Part shown: positions 23,601-36,546 of the stretch, piece after piece
How positions within the stretch are numbered: position 1 is the first letter of the stretch
How the letters are laid out: every line of letters starts with the position of its first letter
Translations under genes and position numbers: made by a program
The notes under the pieces: generated by a model
Databases searched by the model: none
Told to the model about the DNA's origin: nothing
What the model saw: the letters and a program-made list of their open reading frames with translations, nothing else
Origin: Physcia stellaris
Taxonomy: Eukaryota > Ascomycota > Lecanoromycetes > Caliciales > Physciaceae
Direction: 5' to 3'
Assembly (NCBI GenBank): GCA_018902385.1
Contig: JABSSW010000077.1
Span: 83,262 to 147,261 of the forward strand
Length of the DNA: 64,000 nt

Positions 23601-24900
23601 ATTCCTGCCATTAAAGGATGGCGACTGTGGATGAGTTCGAGCTTGAGCGATACAATGGCTGAACATGTCGCCGCATCCTCCGAGATGTCTTTCAGTACTA
23701 TACAATCCGAACATCGCCATTGTGAATATTAGTAACTTTTCGTCGACCGGGCAAGGTGCCATGGATACAGCTTTATACCAAGCAATGTATGAGTTGCATG
23801 TATAGGGAAAGGACTTACCTGTGCAATGTTGTTCCTTCCCTTGCTCGACCCGGTTACGAGATCGAGGTGCACCTGCCTTGGGTCAGCGTGTCCTCCAGTT
23901 TTGGGGCAGAACTGGTCTTACATATTTTTATCTTCTTATTTTTTCCTTCTTCTTCCATTTCCCATCATCTATGGCTCAACGCTCTCACTACATACCCGAT
24001 TATATTCCTTTCCACACTACTACCGCTATCATCCAAGTCAGTCAAGTGGCAGCCCTTCTCGTTGTTGTAGCTTGTTTGCTTGCAAGCCACATTATTTGGT
24101 GTCTCGACCTCGTTGGCTTGATTATCTTGCTCGTGTTCCTATTCAATAAGTAAGCCTAACGCTGCAACACCAAAATCTCAGCTTCCGAGGTGATCTCGGG
24201 CCTTTGATAGAAGACCATGGTGCCAGTGCAGTACAATATTCCAAGCATGCCATCTGTACTCCAGCTGTCCGCGTCGTCAACAAGATCGTCGATCCTTCGA
24301 GGAGTGGTGCTATCTCCTTAAGCTAGCTCGGTGTCTCCAAGATATGTCTGGTACATGCTAACATCTCTCCAGTAGTTGCTCACCTACTCATGCCATGGTC
24401 GCTTCCACCTCAATACTTTTCGACGAGCTCTTCGGCACCTGAGTCCTACCTGCTTTGCTAGTATCTGACAACTTTTCCATTAGGGTACGAAGGTGCTTGT
24501 CAGCCAGGATCCATTACACATGAAGTGTCTCAGGTTCTTCGATAACTTGCTTCCTTTCTCAGTGCTGCAGTCCAGTCCTGTCAGGAGCAACAGCTAATCA
24601 CATCTCGCTGGGTACTCCATTCACGATCTTCGTCCTGCGAGCAGTTATCTACGCAGTTCACCCAGACGTGCCATATCTCCATCTCTGGTTTGTAGGCCAC
24701 GTCTCCAATACGAACAATGTCACCAAGCCAGCTGTAGAACACTTGTCTTATCCACGAGGACTCAGATCTTACTAAGGCCATCCGCGATGGGTATGCAGCC
24801 TTATTTGTCATCATAGTCCTGGAATCCCTCTGGCCTATTGGCCCGCTGTGTAAATTAACCAACAGATCCTAAACCATCAACGCGTACCCGGGATAGGAAA
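20636..24900. other. Gene-poor region, mostly unassigned
   Basis: About 4.3 kb without a gene I can defend. One short ORF (23971-24153) is described separately. The remaining ORFs are short, lack introns or domains, and overlap each other on both strands. Confidence 0.4.
23971..24153 (+). CDS. Possible 60 aa two-helix membrane peptide
   Basis: The frame from ATG 23971 encodes a soluble N-terminus followed by two hydrophobic stretches (about residues 23-40 and 44-58) ending in LFNK. I do not recognise it. It may be a remnant or chance ORF. Confidence 0.2.
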   Translation: MAQRSHYIPDYIPFHTTTAIIQVSQVAALLVVVACLLASHIIWCLDLVGLIILLVFLFNK

Positions 24901-25220
24901 CGAGAGGCTTTGGACTGGTAATACATTGGAGCTGAAGAGGCCAGTAGGAATTTTTGTCCCCAGTGAAGCTCCAATACGACTTTTTTGAACACCGATGATA
25001 ATAATAAGCGGAGAGGGGGAAGAAATGAACTACTAGCCGGCCCTTGTGACTGAGAGACGAGAGGCTTTGGACTAGCGATATATTGACACTTTAAAGGCAG
25101 TAGCGGAATCCCTCTCCCCACATGAATTCCTCGTTACGACTTCCTGAACACCGATGATGATAATACAATGGAGTAGGAGAGAGCGAGATAAACTGCTGGC
25201 CGGCCCTTCTGGCTGACAAA
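24901..25220. repeat. Diverged tandem duplication, about 157 bp unit
   Basis: CGAGAGGCTTTGGACT starts at 24901 and again at 25058. The two units share, in order, that word, GAACACCGATGAT, and GCCGGCCCTT with CTGA, with 10-25 percent differences judged by eye. The second unit ends near 25215. The function is unknown; it may be a minisatellite or a subtelomeric repeat remnant. Confidence 0.65.
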
Positions 25221-26477
25221 TAGAGTACTTATTAGTATTGCCGGATCCAACCGCCAGATCTCAACATCAGGAGCAATCCTCAACAGCATCATGAGTAAGT
25301 GACCTACTGCCTCTTTCTCGGATCTCTATACACGAAACTTTACGCTAATTGGTCGTTAGTATATCGCGTCTGAATAACTGTTGGGACACGAACCTTTCTA
25401 TAAGTCACGGCAGCCCGGAATGCGACCTCAATTCCATAGGTAGCCGAACATGTTGAGGGTAGGATCGGGTCGGTACGGAACATGTCCGTGAACGTGAAGT
25501 AATGGGGCGGCACTGTCGGTTCGGCTAGTTGGACCCCTTCCTGGGAGCCTTGTTCTATTCACGGGAATCTGCGGAATCACGGACAATGACCAAGGGTCGA
25601 TTTCTCCTTACCTCCCAGAGAGCGACCAAGCAAGCTGCTAATACGGAGTGCAGTGTTCAGACCACCGATAAATTTTCTCCGTCTCTAGCGGTCCAGCTCG
25701 CTCAATTTCGCTGTTCCTAAAATCACACTCAAGCCTCAAATGACATCTCTCAGGTACAGCTCTGCCGACATAAGGATCAACACATATGGCGGGAACAGCT
25801 ACTGGTGACTGATCCACATGGAGGACATGCTATGTAAAGAGGGAACGGGAAGATGAGCGGGCGCCGAGGTTACAGAGAGCGATGTCGGTTGATGCAAGGT
25901 AGACATGCTTAGCTCGTTCACTGGATCGAGTTTCGGTCTTAGTAGTACCAGCTGGAGTAGGTGTTCTAGAGAGGCCCTAAAGCATATGTTAAGGATTGTA
26001 AACAGTTCTCCAGCTCTACAGTTCAGCTGGAGAGACGGGTTTTGACCAAAGCATCAAATCTTCGTGGGGCTGATAGCGCATCAATACAGACCTGGTTGTA
26101 GATATCTCAAGACTCCGACAGTGATGTAAATTCCCTTGAATTTTCCGTACGAAAAATCTGGGTATACGGAGTGGTTGAAGAAGGAACCGCGAATCAGGAG
26201 TTAAGCGGAATTGAGCATTGGGAATTCCTATGCTAATAGTAGGAGGAGGTAAGACGTGAGCCCCAGCCACTTTTCCTAGCGCTGGCGCGGCTGCCAGCTT
26301 GCTCGTTGCAATCTTTTCCCGTTAGCTTGCTAGAACAAATCAAATGATCTAGGTAGGTGACTGATGAGATAATCGTGAGATGCAAGCTTTTAAAGCAAAA
26401 GCTTTGATATTATTAGCGCCGTGAGTAATGGAGTATCCATACTTTTCTTCCTGTTTGTGGGGCTGAGAAGCATTCGA
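25221..26477. other. Intergenic spacer
   Basis: No gene, RNA or repeat is recognised. It contains the 3' side of the asparagine synthetase gene. Confidence 0.4.
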
Positions 26478-28874
26478 TCAAAAAACCAGGTCTAGCTCGC
26501 TTGCCTTTGGTACTTGGAGTCTTTGACTGAGGACAATCCACTGAGCGACCACGAAGACAACACCCATCAAGATCTTGTCCTGCTTTTCGAATGCCGATTC
26601 CACCATAGAACCCACTTGGGCCCAATCCAGGAAGCCCAAGGCCTCGACGTTCGCAGGCGTGATTAGACGAGACATCAGGCGGAAGAGTGGTCCATCTACT
26701 GGATGGACGACTGGCGAAGAGTATGGCTAGCGAACACTCGGATCAGCTTGTAAGGGGCATGAATCGGTACGCTGCTACTTACGTGTTTCTTCCTTAGGTA
26801 CAATTCATCGGTGATGAACGGCTTGCTTGCTTCCCGAAGCACATACTTCTCCACGAGCTGGTCTGTCTTGGAATTGTACCTGATCTTTAGACTTGGTGGG
26901 AGTGTATTGACATATTCGACCACATGGTGATCCAGAAAGGGCGTCCTTCCTTCGATGGAACTTGACATCTCCGTCCGGTCTCCAATGCAAGTAAGGAGTA
27001 AATTCGGAAGATGGCATTTATACCATGTGTACAAGGCGGAGTTCAATGGATGCCACTTTGTCCTCATAAGCTCGCGAATGCGCTCATCCACAATCTCGTC
27101 AAGGGTAACCTGTGCGTCGCTCTCACCATATCCCTCGGTCCATGTCGAGAAGGGTATACGGTCGTGGACTTGAGCATAAGCTGGAGCTGGACTATACATC
27201 GTTCTCGGCTTATGCAGAGTGGACTCGACTTCACCAAGCTTTTGGAGTCTCTTAGCTTTATTGAGCCCTTTCTGAACCCAGGAGTGATCCGACTCCGAAA
27301 GGAAATCGGCTAGGTACGAGGAGTATCCGCCAAGGAATTCGTCCGCACCTTGACCTACGACACCACTTAGGCTCAACGGTAAATGCAACAACACTGGCAC
27401 CTTCAGGGTCTTACCGTTCAGCACTACTTTCAGTCCAACATCTCTGGTAAATCTGGACAGGGTATGCTTTGCAACGAAGCCTAAGTCAAAGTAGTGCTGC
27501 TCGGAAGCCCACGCCGCCTCTTCAAAGTCCGCTGCGAGATCTTCCTCGTTCACGACGATCTTGTGAAATTTGACACCAAGTGAGTCCGCGGTGCGGTCCG
27601 CGATTTCTTTGCATTCATGGTCAGACCTGCGCTTTCACTCTTCGTTGAAAGCACTCACCAGATTCATCGAATCCGCTACCTTCTTCAAATCCGAGACCCA
27701 AGCATATAAGCTTATGGCTTGCGCCTTCCGAGCCAAGTCTGACTTGTCCAGTCTCAAGCAAGTGTTTGGCAATTCCAGCAATCACGGAGGAATCAATGCC
27801 TCCACTAAGGTAGATCCCAACAGGAACGTCCGCTTGAAGCCGAATCCGGACTGCCTCGATGAGCCGTGTACGAAGGCCAATGACAATTTCCTCCTCACTA
27901 CGATGCTCGATAACGTTCTGCTCGCCAGTCAGTCTCATCTAACTTCGAAGAATTCTTGGCGTTGTTGTATAAATAATCGAAAACCTACCTTGTCCGGGAA
28001 GTCGAGATCCCAATAACGCTTGATGGCGATGTGGTCGAATGCAGTACAGGTTAGATAGCTTCCAGGCGGTATCTGCTCTTTCGGTGAACATCAAGTCCTA
28101 GATTACAAAGATTAATTACTAACTTTCTTGAGCCCACGGAAAATGGTTCTGTCCTCGGTGTTCCATCCTGCATCCCTCAAGCTTCTGACGTCCCACTCTG
28201 GCTTCCACCCGAGCGGCATCAAAGCTTTAGCCTCACTGGCAATCAGCAATCGTCCATCAACGATAGTCCAGAAGAGTGGCTTGACGCCACTGCGATCTCT
28301 GGCTGCAACGACTATCTGTCGGCGAGAATCATAAATGCATAGAGCGTACTCTCCGTTGAGCTTTGACAAGAAAGACGTCCCGTAGAGTTCATAGAGGGCC
28401 AGAACGCTTTCGCAATCACTCCTTCCTCGGAATTTGTAGTTTGTTCTCTCGAGCACCTCCTTGCGTAGAGTTTCATGGTTGTATATCTCACCATTGACGA
28501 CAGCGGTAATAGTTTTGGTGGAATTCTGGAACGGCTGATCGCCTGTAGGCGTCAAGTCGTTGATTTGCAAGCGCGTGTTACCGAGACCTATGCAGAGTCA
28601 ATCGAAGCTCTCTGACCGGCGAAGACCAAGATTTCGCGCCAAAGGCTCACAGACCGACATGCCCGTTATCACTGACCCACCTGCCACTGGAGTCAGGACC
28701 GCGATGATGGATTGCTTTGAGGCTTTCGATTAGTTCCAAATCGAGCTTCTTCCTTGAATCATGGCCATTGGTTGAAGTGCCGTTGCTCGCTTGGGCACCA
28801 CCATGGGCATGATGGGCTGACGCTTGCGCCTCCTGCCGACCGACTAAGGTAACAGCCGCTGCTATGCCGCACAT
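26478..28874 (-). CDS. Glutamine-hydrolysing asparagine synthetase (AsnB-type)
   Basis: Seven exons fit with consistent phase: 28874-28655, 28587-28124, 28072-27989, 27917-27659, 27606-27415, 27354-26783 and 26726-26478, giving 679 aa. The start MCGIAA places the glutaminase nucleophile at Cys2. The amidotransferase half has NGEIYNH and LNGEYA. The synthetase half has the PPi loop LSGGIDSS (about residue 293) and GQGADEFLGGY. Intron 5 (27414-27355) must be removed to give NGQGADE; unspliced it adds a 20-residue insertion in frame. The enzyme makes asparagine from aspartate, glutamine and ATP. The length and C-terminal extension (LDWAQVGSMVES, then a hydrophobic segment) differ from the housekeeping yeast enzymes of about 570 aa and resemble the accessory paralogues of filamentous fungi. 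Confidence 0.92.
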
Positions 28875-30231
28875 GATGCAGGCTCTGTTACACAATCTAC
28901 GGTGTCACACGAGGTCGTAGTCAAAAAGAGACTCGTTCAGATGCCATCGAGACAGATTGTCCAGAGCGTCATCGGATGTTGGTACCATCAGTGGTTGCCA
29001 TTCTTAATGGGGAAGGTGCGCCTTCCTAAAATGACCCAGATGCGCACAGACTCGCTTCATGTACGAGTGCTCCTTTGGCATGTCGAGACACGATAGATGC
29101 GGGGCTGAACACACATTATTGCTCGGTTACTTGACTTGACTGTTGCAGCGTGAATGTTTTTCTTTTTCTTTTTCTTTTTCGGAGTTGTCTGGTGAAATCA
29201 CGTCATCGAGGGGCCCCCGTAGCTAATAATAACTCCACCATTCCAGATCCGACCTCGCACTCGACTGGTCGACTGGGTTGGAAGGACTAGAAGTACGCAA
29301 TCAAACAATTGGATTGAAACGGAGAGCTTCTCTGGTCACATAATGTGGCGTTGACCTTGCGCCGCCGAATCGCTGTCCGAACAAAGATGGTTCCTGGGAA
29401 CTCGAAAGCCTAAGGTACTAGCTATCTTCTGCTACGATATTCCCACACAGCTTGTATCAAGTCCCAGATCACCCCGAGATGAATGTCTCTAGCAAATGCG
29501 AGCCCCAATGGCCCGTGTGTGAGTCGTTGCCCAGATGGGTGTGACATCAATCTCAAGACCGATCGAGCGTGGAGAGACCCGGCCTGCTTTAATCGACATC
29601 GATCTGGATCCTACCTACTCTCTATGGCTCAAGCTTTACACTATAAGATCCGGAGAAATCATGCTTTGGCCCCTGTCAGGCATGGAGAATGCTACTCAGT
29701 ATCAATCGCCCATCAGGCCTTGCCCTCCAGAATGCCACCTAATCAATCAAAAGTAACACCTGCTCATACTATTTCACAACCGCTTTTGCCATCGAGATAC
29801 AGTCAATATGTCTGAAATCAGCACCTATGAATTTGAAGCGACGGTCTTGCAATTCTAGGTGAAGTGAATTCGTCGTTGGACCGCCGTGGGTAGAATTAGT
29901 TCTCTGAATTCATCGTTCACTAGGTCGAAGTCACTGGTCATGACGAAGATATGCACTCCAAAATGACACATGATGTTCACCACCACAGGCCACCTTGGGT
30001 CGAGTGATAAGACAGCAAGGTAGTCACATGCTCATGCTGGCTGGTCGACTCTGAACCTGCTGCTGCCCGTCTATTCTACTTGTGACTGGGTATTCTTCCT
30101 TGCTTAAACCTAATATTACCTTAACTTATTGAGCTAGATGAAATGTCTGACGGGCACTTTGTCCTTTCGGCGATAAAGATACCAAGGAAGTTCTCCGACA
30201 GATCTAGCTGAATTCAGGAGCTTGCACCAGT
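28875..30231. other. Intergenic spacer with short microsatellite
   Basis: This is the promoter side of both neighbours. A CTTTTT repeat of about 28 bp lies at 29153-29181. No gene is recognised; the ORFs around 29480-29815 have no domain or splice structure. Confidence 0.45.
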
Positions 30232-31697
30232 ATGGCTTGCTATATAACAAGACTCTCGAACGAGCTTCACATCCAGATATTCGAGTCTTTGAACGATCTT
30301 GACGATGCTCGTGATCTTGCCAGAAGTTGCCGCCACTTCTCTAAACTGCATGTTACCAACAAACGGAAGATCGCACGATCAATAATTGTAAGTCAGAAAA
30401 TCATAGGGTTTCGTCGATCAAAATAACGCCACGTACTCGGATTGTAGCCAGGCATAGCATGAATAGAGCCGGTTAACTTTAGGTTGTAGCTTAGCTCGGA
30501 GGTCTACGCCTACGATATCTGTCTTTCGGCATTCAACGTTGCCACATCTGAGCTTGCTACTAAATATTGCATTTACGACAAACAGTACTGGGAGCCCAGC
30601 ATAAGACCCTGTCAAGATATCTACGTACGATGTAGAAACCTACCGCGAAATTCAAGTTCACTAGACGATCAGCTACTCAACGACATATGTTCTCGATGGC
30701 AGCAGACAAGAATACTTCGTGACACTCTGTTGGATCGCAAGCGGCTTTATCCTGAATATGCCAGATTTCGTGAAAAATTAGCGAAGCTAGGCGAAGATGA
30801 AAGAAGCTATATGATCTCGAAGCAGGGCTTTCCGATTGTTGATGGTCCCGAGCGTGTACAAGTCGGAGCTGCAGGATTCGATGAAGCATACATAGAACGC
30901 TTCCATAAAGCCCTCTGCCTCAATTCGCTTGCCAGGGGCGCTCGATCGCTTGCTCTTGCAACTACTACCGACCATGGAGTAACACCTCTCATAGGGGACA
31001 AAGATCGCCAATACTGGCCTTATCCAAACCGCGATATGATCATCGGTGGGAAAGTGATAGTTCAATCTCTGCAGGATAAAGTGGATCGTCTGGAAGTTTT
31101 TGATCTGATTTATCATTTCATCTTGGGAAAGGTTCTTCCGAAAAAGAAGTTGAAAAAGTGGCTTCAAGATTGTTCTGCAACTTGGATGTTTGAAGGATAC
31201 TTTCCTGCCGACGAGCTCACTAAGGATGCAAGCCTATGCGAACTCACGGCTTGTTTGCGCTACTGTTTAAGCCCGGAGGATATTGGAGGTAAGTTCTCCT
31301 TTGGAGCACGCATGGTTTCACTCGAAACAGGAAAATCTGCCAGAAAGACATAGTTCATAAAAGTCATTTAGCCTTAACCGAGCATGCTGACATCGAGATC
31401 TTCACAGATTTGATAACACACCTAGCGTGGAGACTAGAGTCAAACTACCCCATAGATATAGAAGAGTACCTGGGCGTGCGAGGTGCCTTCGATCCGGGAG
31501 AATATGAAAGCATGATGGATTATCATACCGGTTACGAGCGAAGGCATATCATCGATGATCTTGGCCTACACGAGCGGCTTGAGAAAGGTGATCCGGGAGA
31601 GAACTGTTGGTGGGATCGCTTCAGAGCGACATCAAGATCACCGTTCGAGAAGGAATTCGATTGGGAGGAGTTGAAGAACAAGGACAGGGACCTTTAA
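30232..31697 (+). CDS. F-box-like protein
   Basis: Exons 30232-30387, 30490-31288 and 31408-31697 (introns 102 and 119 bp, GTAAGT donors) give 414 aa. Residues about 5-45 (RLSNELHIQIFESLNDLDDARDLARSC, shortened) match the F-box pattern of a leading LP/LS-E-hydrophobic helix and a later SCRHF. The rest shows no recognised repeat and is probably the substrate-binding part. F-box proteins link substrates to SCF ubiquitin ligases through Skp1. Fungal genomes carry many lineage-specific copies, so the partner is unknown. Intron 1 contains in-frame stops, supporting the spliced model. Confidence 0.75.
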
Positions 31698-32464
31698 CTG
31701 CACCTTGGCTATGGACCTATGGACTCTTAGATAGCAATAAGACTGTACCAGTCAATCAATAACAGCAGAGCAACGAGCACATGTACCACCTGATCAGCTG
31801 GCAATGCTGGTGGGCTGCCTCGTCGTAACCGTACCCTCAACATATACCCGAGACAAATCGGAGCTCCGGCGACCACCCAGTAGCATCAGCATACCCAATC
31901 ACGTTAAGATCATCAGACAATCTTGACACTAATCCCATGTCACATTCCTACATTGCTAAGTGGAATGGACGAAGAGCCCCTACCTGGATATCGTCAATGA
32001 TATGGAGAGAAAAGACGATCATCGTTCTGTGACGGTACCAAGACTCTCCGTGCTGCATCAGACCTGCTGGACCGCAGACACGAGTTTCTTTGATGGTACA
32101 TCCAATTATCCATCCTGCTGCCAACCGGAGGCAAAAACAAGAACCTCGGCATAATAATATTTGATTGGAGCGCATGGAAGAGACGGACCCTTGGCGGCGC
32201 TGAGTATCCGCACGCCATTTTTGCCCCTCTCTTGTTTCTGGCATGCCGCATCATGCTGCTACCCTGCAGCTGAAGAAACTATAAGAGATTGACTTGCAGC
32301 ACCTGGTAACTAATCAGTGTTCAACCATGGACTCGTCGGGCATAGATTCGAAATCGGATGTGCGTGATGACCTGCATTTTCATTGTTGAGCCCTGCAGCT
32401 GATACTTGATAGAGTGACTCTGCATATGCGGAGTCGCAGGACGAGTACATTGCATCACAGCTCC
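31698..32464. other. Intergenic spacer
   Basis: Contains the promoter of the methyltransferase gene. No other feature is recognised. Confidence 0.45.
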
Positions 32465-34004
32465 ATGGACCATTTTTCGGCTGTTAACATGGATAGCTCA
32501 TCCTATACCACGTCCCTCGCGTCGAGCATCACTGCCTACAAATACGAGCATGGTCGTCGCTACCATGCCTACCAAGAAGGGAGTAAGCGTCGATTTAGTC
32601 TTTATCTTTAACAGTCTCTGACCGTAAATAGGATATATCTTACCGAATGACGAGGTTTGTGATGTTTGAGGATCGATGTCTTCGAGGATGGCACTGACTT
32701 TATTGCTATAGCAAGAACAAGAGCGGTAAAGCTATTCAAGGTACCCAGTGGATGTTGAAATTGAGTTGATATGTTGGTAGTCTGGACATACAGTACCATG
32801 CTCTACGTCTAGCATTTGGAGACAAGCCATTCTTGGCACCAGTTGATAAGCCGACGAATGTTCTGGATGTAGGAACTGGGACAGGTGAAAACCCAAGCTG
32901 CCTTTGGCATTAGCATCGGAAGTACAATTATTGACAATGATAGGTATCTGGGCCATGGACGTCGGTCAGTCAGAACCTGGATACGATGATTCCCGTCCCG
33001 TGTCCCTAACTTACTGCACCTCTTAGCCGACTTGCATCCTGACACTGAGGTAAGTTGTGGCATAAACTAATCTTGGGGCTATGGCCTTTATGGAGGTGAT
33101 ATCTGATCGGGGGATATAGATTATCGGCACCGATCTAAGTCCGATTCAGCCTTTGTGGTAAGTTTCCACTGTCAATGATCGCAAATCACTACTATACGCT
33201 TTTCGCAGGGTCCCACCAAATGTGAAAGTAAGTGTTCTTGTCAGTCAGTTTCAGAAGCTCATGTTGAGTTGATTTTGTGTCTTGTAGTTTGAAGTCGACG
33301 ACTTCGAACAGGTGTGGACTTTCCCTCCTGACCACTTCGATCTGATCCATACACGGATTTTGGGAGGCAGCGTTCAAGACTGGAAACTCCTCTTTGAACA
33401 AAGCTTCACGTAAGCGACATACACTAATGATGGTTCTGAAACACAATGAATCAATGCTGATCTAGAGTGTCTAGACATTGCAAACCTGGAGGCTACCTTG
33501 AATGCCAGGAGCTCGACGTCTGTGCTTTCTCAGACGACAAGTCCCTCTCAGACGACAGCGCCATCCGCAAATGGTGCGCCAACCAAGAGGAAGCAGCCCA
33601 GAAAATGGGCCGGTCTCTCCGAGCGTCCGGAGAAAGCTTCAAGAAGCAGATGGAAGCGGCAGGGTTCGAGAACGTGCAAGTGCGCGAATTCAAGCTGCCC
33701 ATCGGCCCTTGGCCCAAAGATGCGAAACTGAAGGAGGTGGGACTGTTTCAGTTGGCTGCCATGTTGGAAGGCATTGATGGCTTGACGCTCGCGCTCTGGA
33801 CGCGGTTCTTGGGGTACAGTGAGGAGGAGATTACGGTTTTCTTGGCGAAGGTCAAGGCGGAGTTTAGGCGCTCTTCGGTGCATTCGTACTGGCCGCTGTA
33901 AGTTTAATAGTCATTATTCGTGGGAAACAGTGGCTGATGATGTGTCGATTAGGTACTCGATCTATGGCCAGAAACCTCAGAGCGCTGACAAAAAGGAAGC
34001 GTGA
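32465..34004 (+). CDS. LaeA-like SAM-dependent methyltransferase, eleven exons
   Basis: Exons: 32465-32582, 32632-32654, 32712-32725, 32781-32884, 32944-32964, 33027-33049, 33120-33157, 33209-33227, 33288-33409, 33466-33897 and 33953-34004. Together they encode 321 aa with every junction in phase. Key pieces: GRYILPNDE across exons 1-2, QEQERLDIQYHALRLAF across exons 3-4, the SAM-binding motif I VLDVGTGTGIWAMDVADLHP across exons 4-6, [23 protein letters not shown] across exons 7-9, and CKPGGYLECQE (motif III region). Exons of 14, 19, 21, 23 and 23 bp are unusually small. The family includes LaeA, a regulator of secondary metabolism, but most paralogues have unknown substrates. The second in-frame ATG at 32489 is an alternative start. 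Confidence 0.9.
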
Positions 34005-36546
34005 TCACGCCTGGTGCACCTCAGGTTTGTGGAGCATTTTGCAAGGACAAGGAAGGTGGTCATAAGATTGTCTTCGGGTTTACGTGATATGAAGATACCG
34101 GTGGAGGCATAGTGTTTCAAATCGTCGTCAACTAACGCTGTCTCTTTTTGATTTCCGTTCCAGCTGAAACGGCTCTCATCACCATTGTAGGCAGTATAGG
34201 CAACGTTGAGGTAGGTCTCACATTATCTCCTCGGCGATTTTCTCCTCCAGATTTGTAGATCCCATGTTGGGAATTCTGTGCGGCGCCGGCTACTTACCGT
34301 GCGGTTGAGGTTTTCGACCATTATAGGGACGCCACCAAATTGGGCTATGCACAGCTAGGCTCTTCGGTCGCAATCTTCCTCGCACAGTCGATTCACATAG
34401 TTGTATCAAAATTCAGAAGATAGCTTGCACGGATCTAAAGGCATGATCTCTCGTGTTGCTATCGGACTGGGTGAGGATCTATTTCTTTCACCAGTGGACC
34501 TATACATCCAATCGAGCCCATAGGCCAGGTAAGCCTCGAAGCGGCATTTCTGGATATTGGCCCGTTTCTTTTTCTTTGATCTGGCCTCACCATTCATACA
34601 CAAGCTCTGTCTCTCTACTATGGTCTCCGCTTACCGTTGGTTCGGATTCTGTGCTACCGGTGCGGTCATGCTAACACGGCAAAGAACTTTCCCACGCCAT
34701 GTGACACATCCTTCCATGGAAGCATCGAGCATACAATCTCGCCAAGCTACCAACGCGCCCTTCATGAATTCTGCGCGCAAAGACTCTACAGCTTTAATCC
34801 ACACATAAATGCCCCTGGTGCTAAGCATGCATCTTCTTCTAGCTTGCTTCTTCCTACCCCTACCCCTCTCATTGCCGTCCACACCCTCTTAATCGCCTCA
34901 CGAACATGGCAATCCCAATTCCCTAAAACAAGGTCACTAATCTCACGTTTGTGTACGCCATCATTGGTATCTATAGTTACTGCGCCTGCCGCGCAAGCAT
35001 GAGCGCGAGACCTGGCGGTACGAGCTGCTGACGCAGCGGTAGGGGTTTTGTGGAGGCTGGAGTGGATGTTGTCCAACCTTATCTCTCTAACTGCCGTATA
35101 TTCGAGGCAGATGAATCTCGAAGATTGCCTGGAGGATGGAGATGCTGACGAGGAGGCTGCGGACAGGTGACTTGTGATGCACTTTGTGGCCGGTGGTAGT
35201 TTAGGTCGGAGGGTGGGGTGGATGACTGATTGCGTTTGAGGATGAGGATGAGGATGGAGTTGGTTCAATGGGGAGGTAAGATGGATTGTTAGGTTGAGAA
35301 GTTCGTGTGGTGCTGTTTGGGGGTCTGATGAGCTGAGTGTGTGGGGGTGGGGACATGATTCTGCGCTGATGGGGTTTTCGTAAAGGAGCGGGATTACTAT
35401 TGCGACTTTGTCTGGTTGATGTTCGGATGACTTCCAAAGTAAGAAGACTGTATGTACAAAGCGGGTGCGTGGTGTGAAAGACGGGTGTCTTCTTAGTGAT
35501 CTGATTTTTCATTCTTGAGCGTCTGAGCTAACTTGCCTTCTCTATGTCAATGGTGCGGCCTTATGAAGCTGTTCCGAGGCCCTCCAAAGTCGAGTCAATG
35601 ACGCTTCGACAGAGCCCATTGGCTCCAGTGACATTCTGCAGTGGTTTCCCTTTGTTTTCATCTACAGATGGTCTGTATCTATCGGCTCTTCCTCGAGAGC
35701 AATCACTTTTTGGAAATTCAGTGTGAGTAGATAGATTAGAGGATATCGGGCAGTTTCGTTAATTGGCACCATCGGAGTAGCACCAACCCGATCGATTTTT
35801 TCGGTGTCCCTTTTGCTGCTACTCAAAACCATAGGCGCTCCACGATAGATGGTGACCACTTTGATGTTGAAGAAGGAGTTCGATATCTGAATATCCTGGA
35901 CCCGGAAGGGAGTCCCCGGTAGTCTTTCATTTCGGTAGAGTCTGTCCACGAACTACCTTGGGGCCTTCCATCCAGATCTTGCGCCATCATGAAGCAGATG
36001 ACTACTTCTACAGGCATATCCTGTACCCTCTTGCGTCCAATGGCTGCCGACGTCAGCTATAAAGGGAAAGAGATCTTGAACAGTACAGGTCTTTAAGCTC
36101 GCGGCACTCGATACATCAGTGTCCGCTCATGATCAACCGATGTAACCAGATGCAGTTTTGAGATGAATTGTACAGGCACCAAGTGGAACAAGCCATTCTC
36201 TAGAGTTCAAAGGAGAGTTCTGGTCGGTTTTTGAGGTCACTTATCGGCCTATCCCCCTCCCCTACATCTTACGCAGCGAAATCCGTTAAATGGGGCGTTG
36301 AAAAGCTTTGTCCAATAGGAATGGCAACGGAAATGTCTTTTGCGCCTTTCCCGAGCTCAACTGGAATATGCATATTCCGGGTTCCCGTCTCCTCAACAAA
36401 GATCCCAACAAACTGTCCCGAAGGTATATATGACGAGTAAGCAGCTTTTTAAAGAATGTCGGGTAGCAATCTTCTTTACTTCATCTACTGTCTTCTTCAA
36501 CCGTCGTGATCCATTTCTCTGAGATTTCCCTCATCCAATCGCAACC
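34005..36546. other. Gene-poor spacer with one doubtful minus-strand ORF
   Basis: A minus-strand open frame at about 35268-34786 encodes Ala/Ser-rich sequence and a conserved-looking end (DLVLGNWDCHVREAIKRVW), and could be the last exon of a small gene. It has no ATG in frame and no clear splice partner, so I do not call it. The remainder is the promoter of the gene at 36547. Confidence 0.35.

Noticed and set aside
27355-27414. A 20-residue insertion in the asparagine synthetase ATP-binding half
   Set aside because: The stretch has GTAAGA and CGTAG borders, and its removal restores NGQGADE. It is an intron whose length is a multiple of three.
27607-27658. Apparent frameshift in the asparagine synthetase at exon 4/5
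   Set aside because: Using the acceptor GCAAAG at 27607 with a CTGAC branch-like word gives FDESEIADRT in frame, so the gene is intact.
34786-35268. A 160-codon minus-strand frame with a conserved-looking end
   Set aside because: There is no ATG in frame and no upstream exon I could join, so it is only mentioned in the spacer entry.
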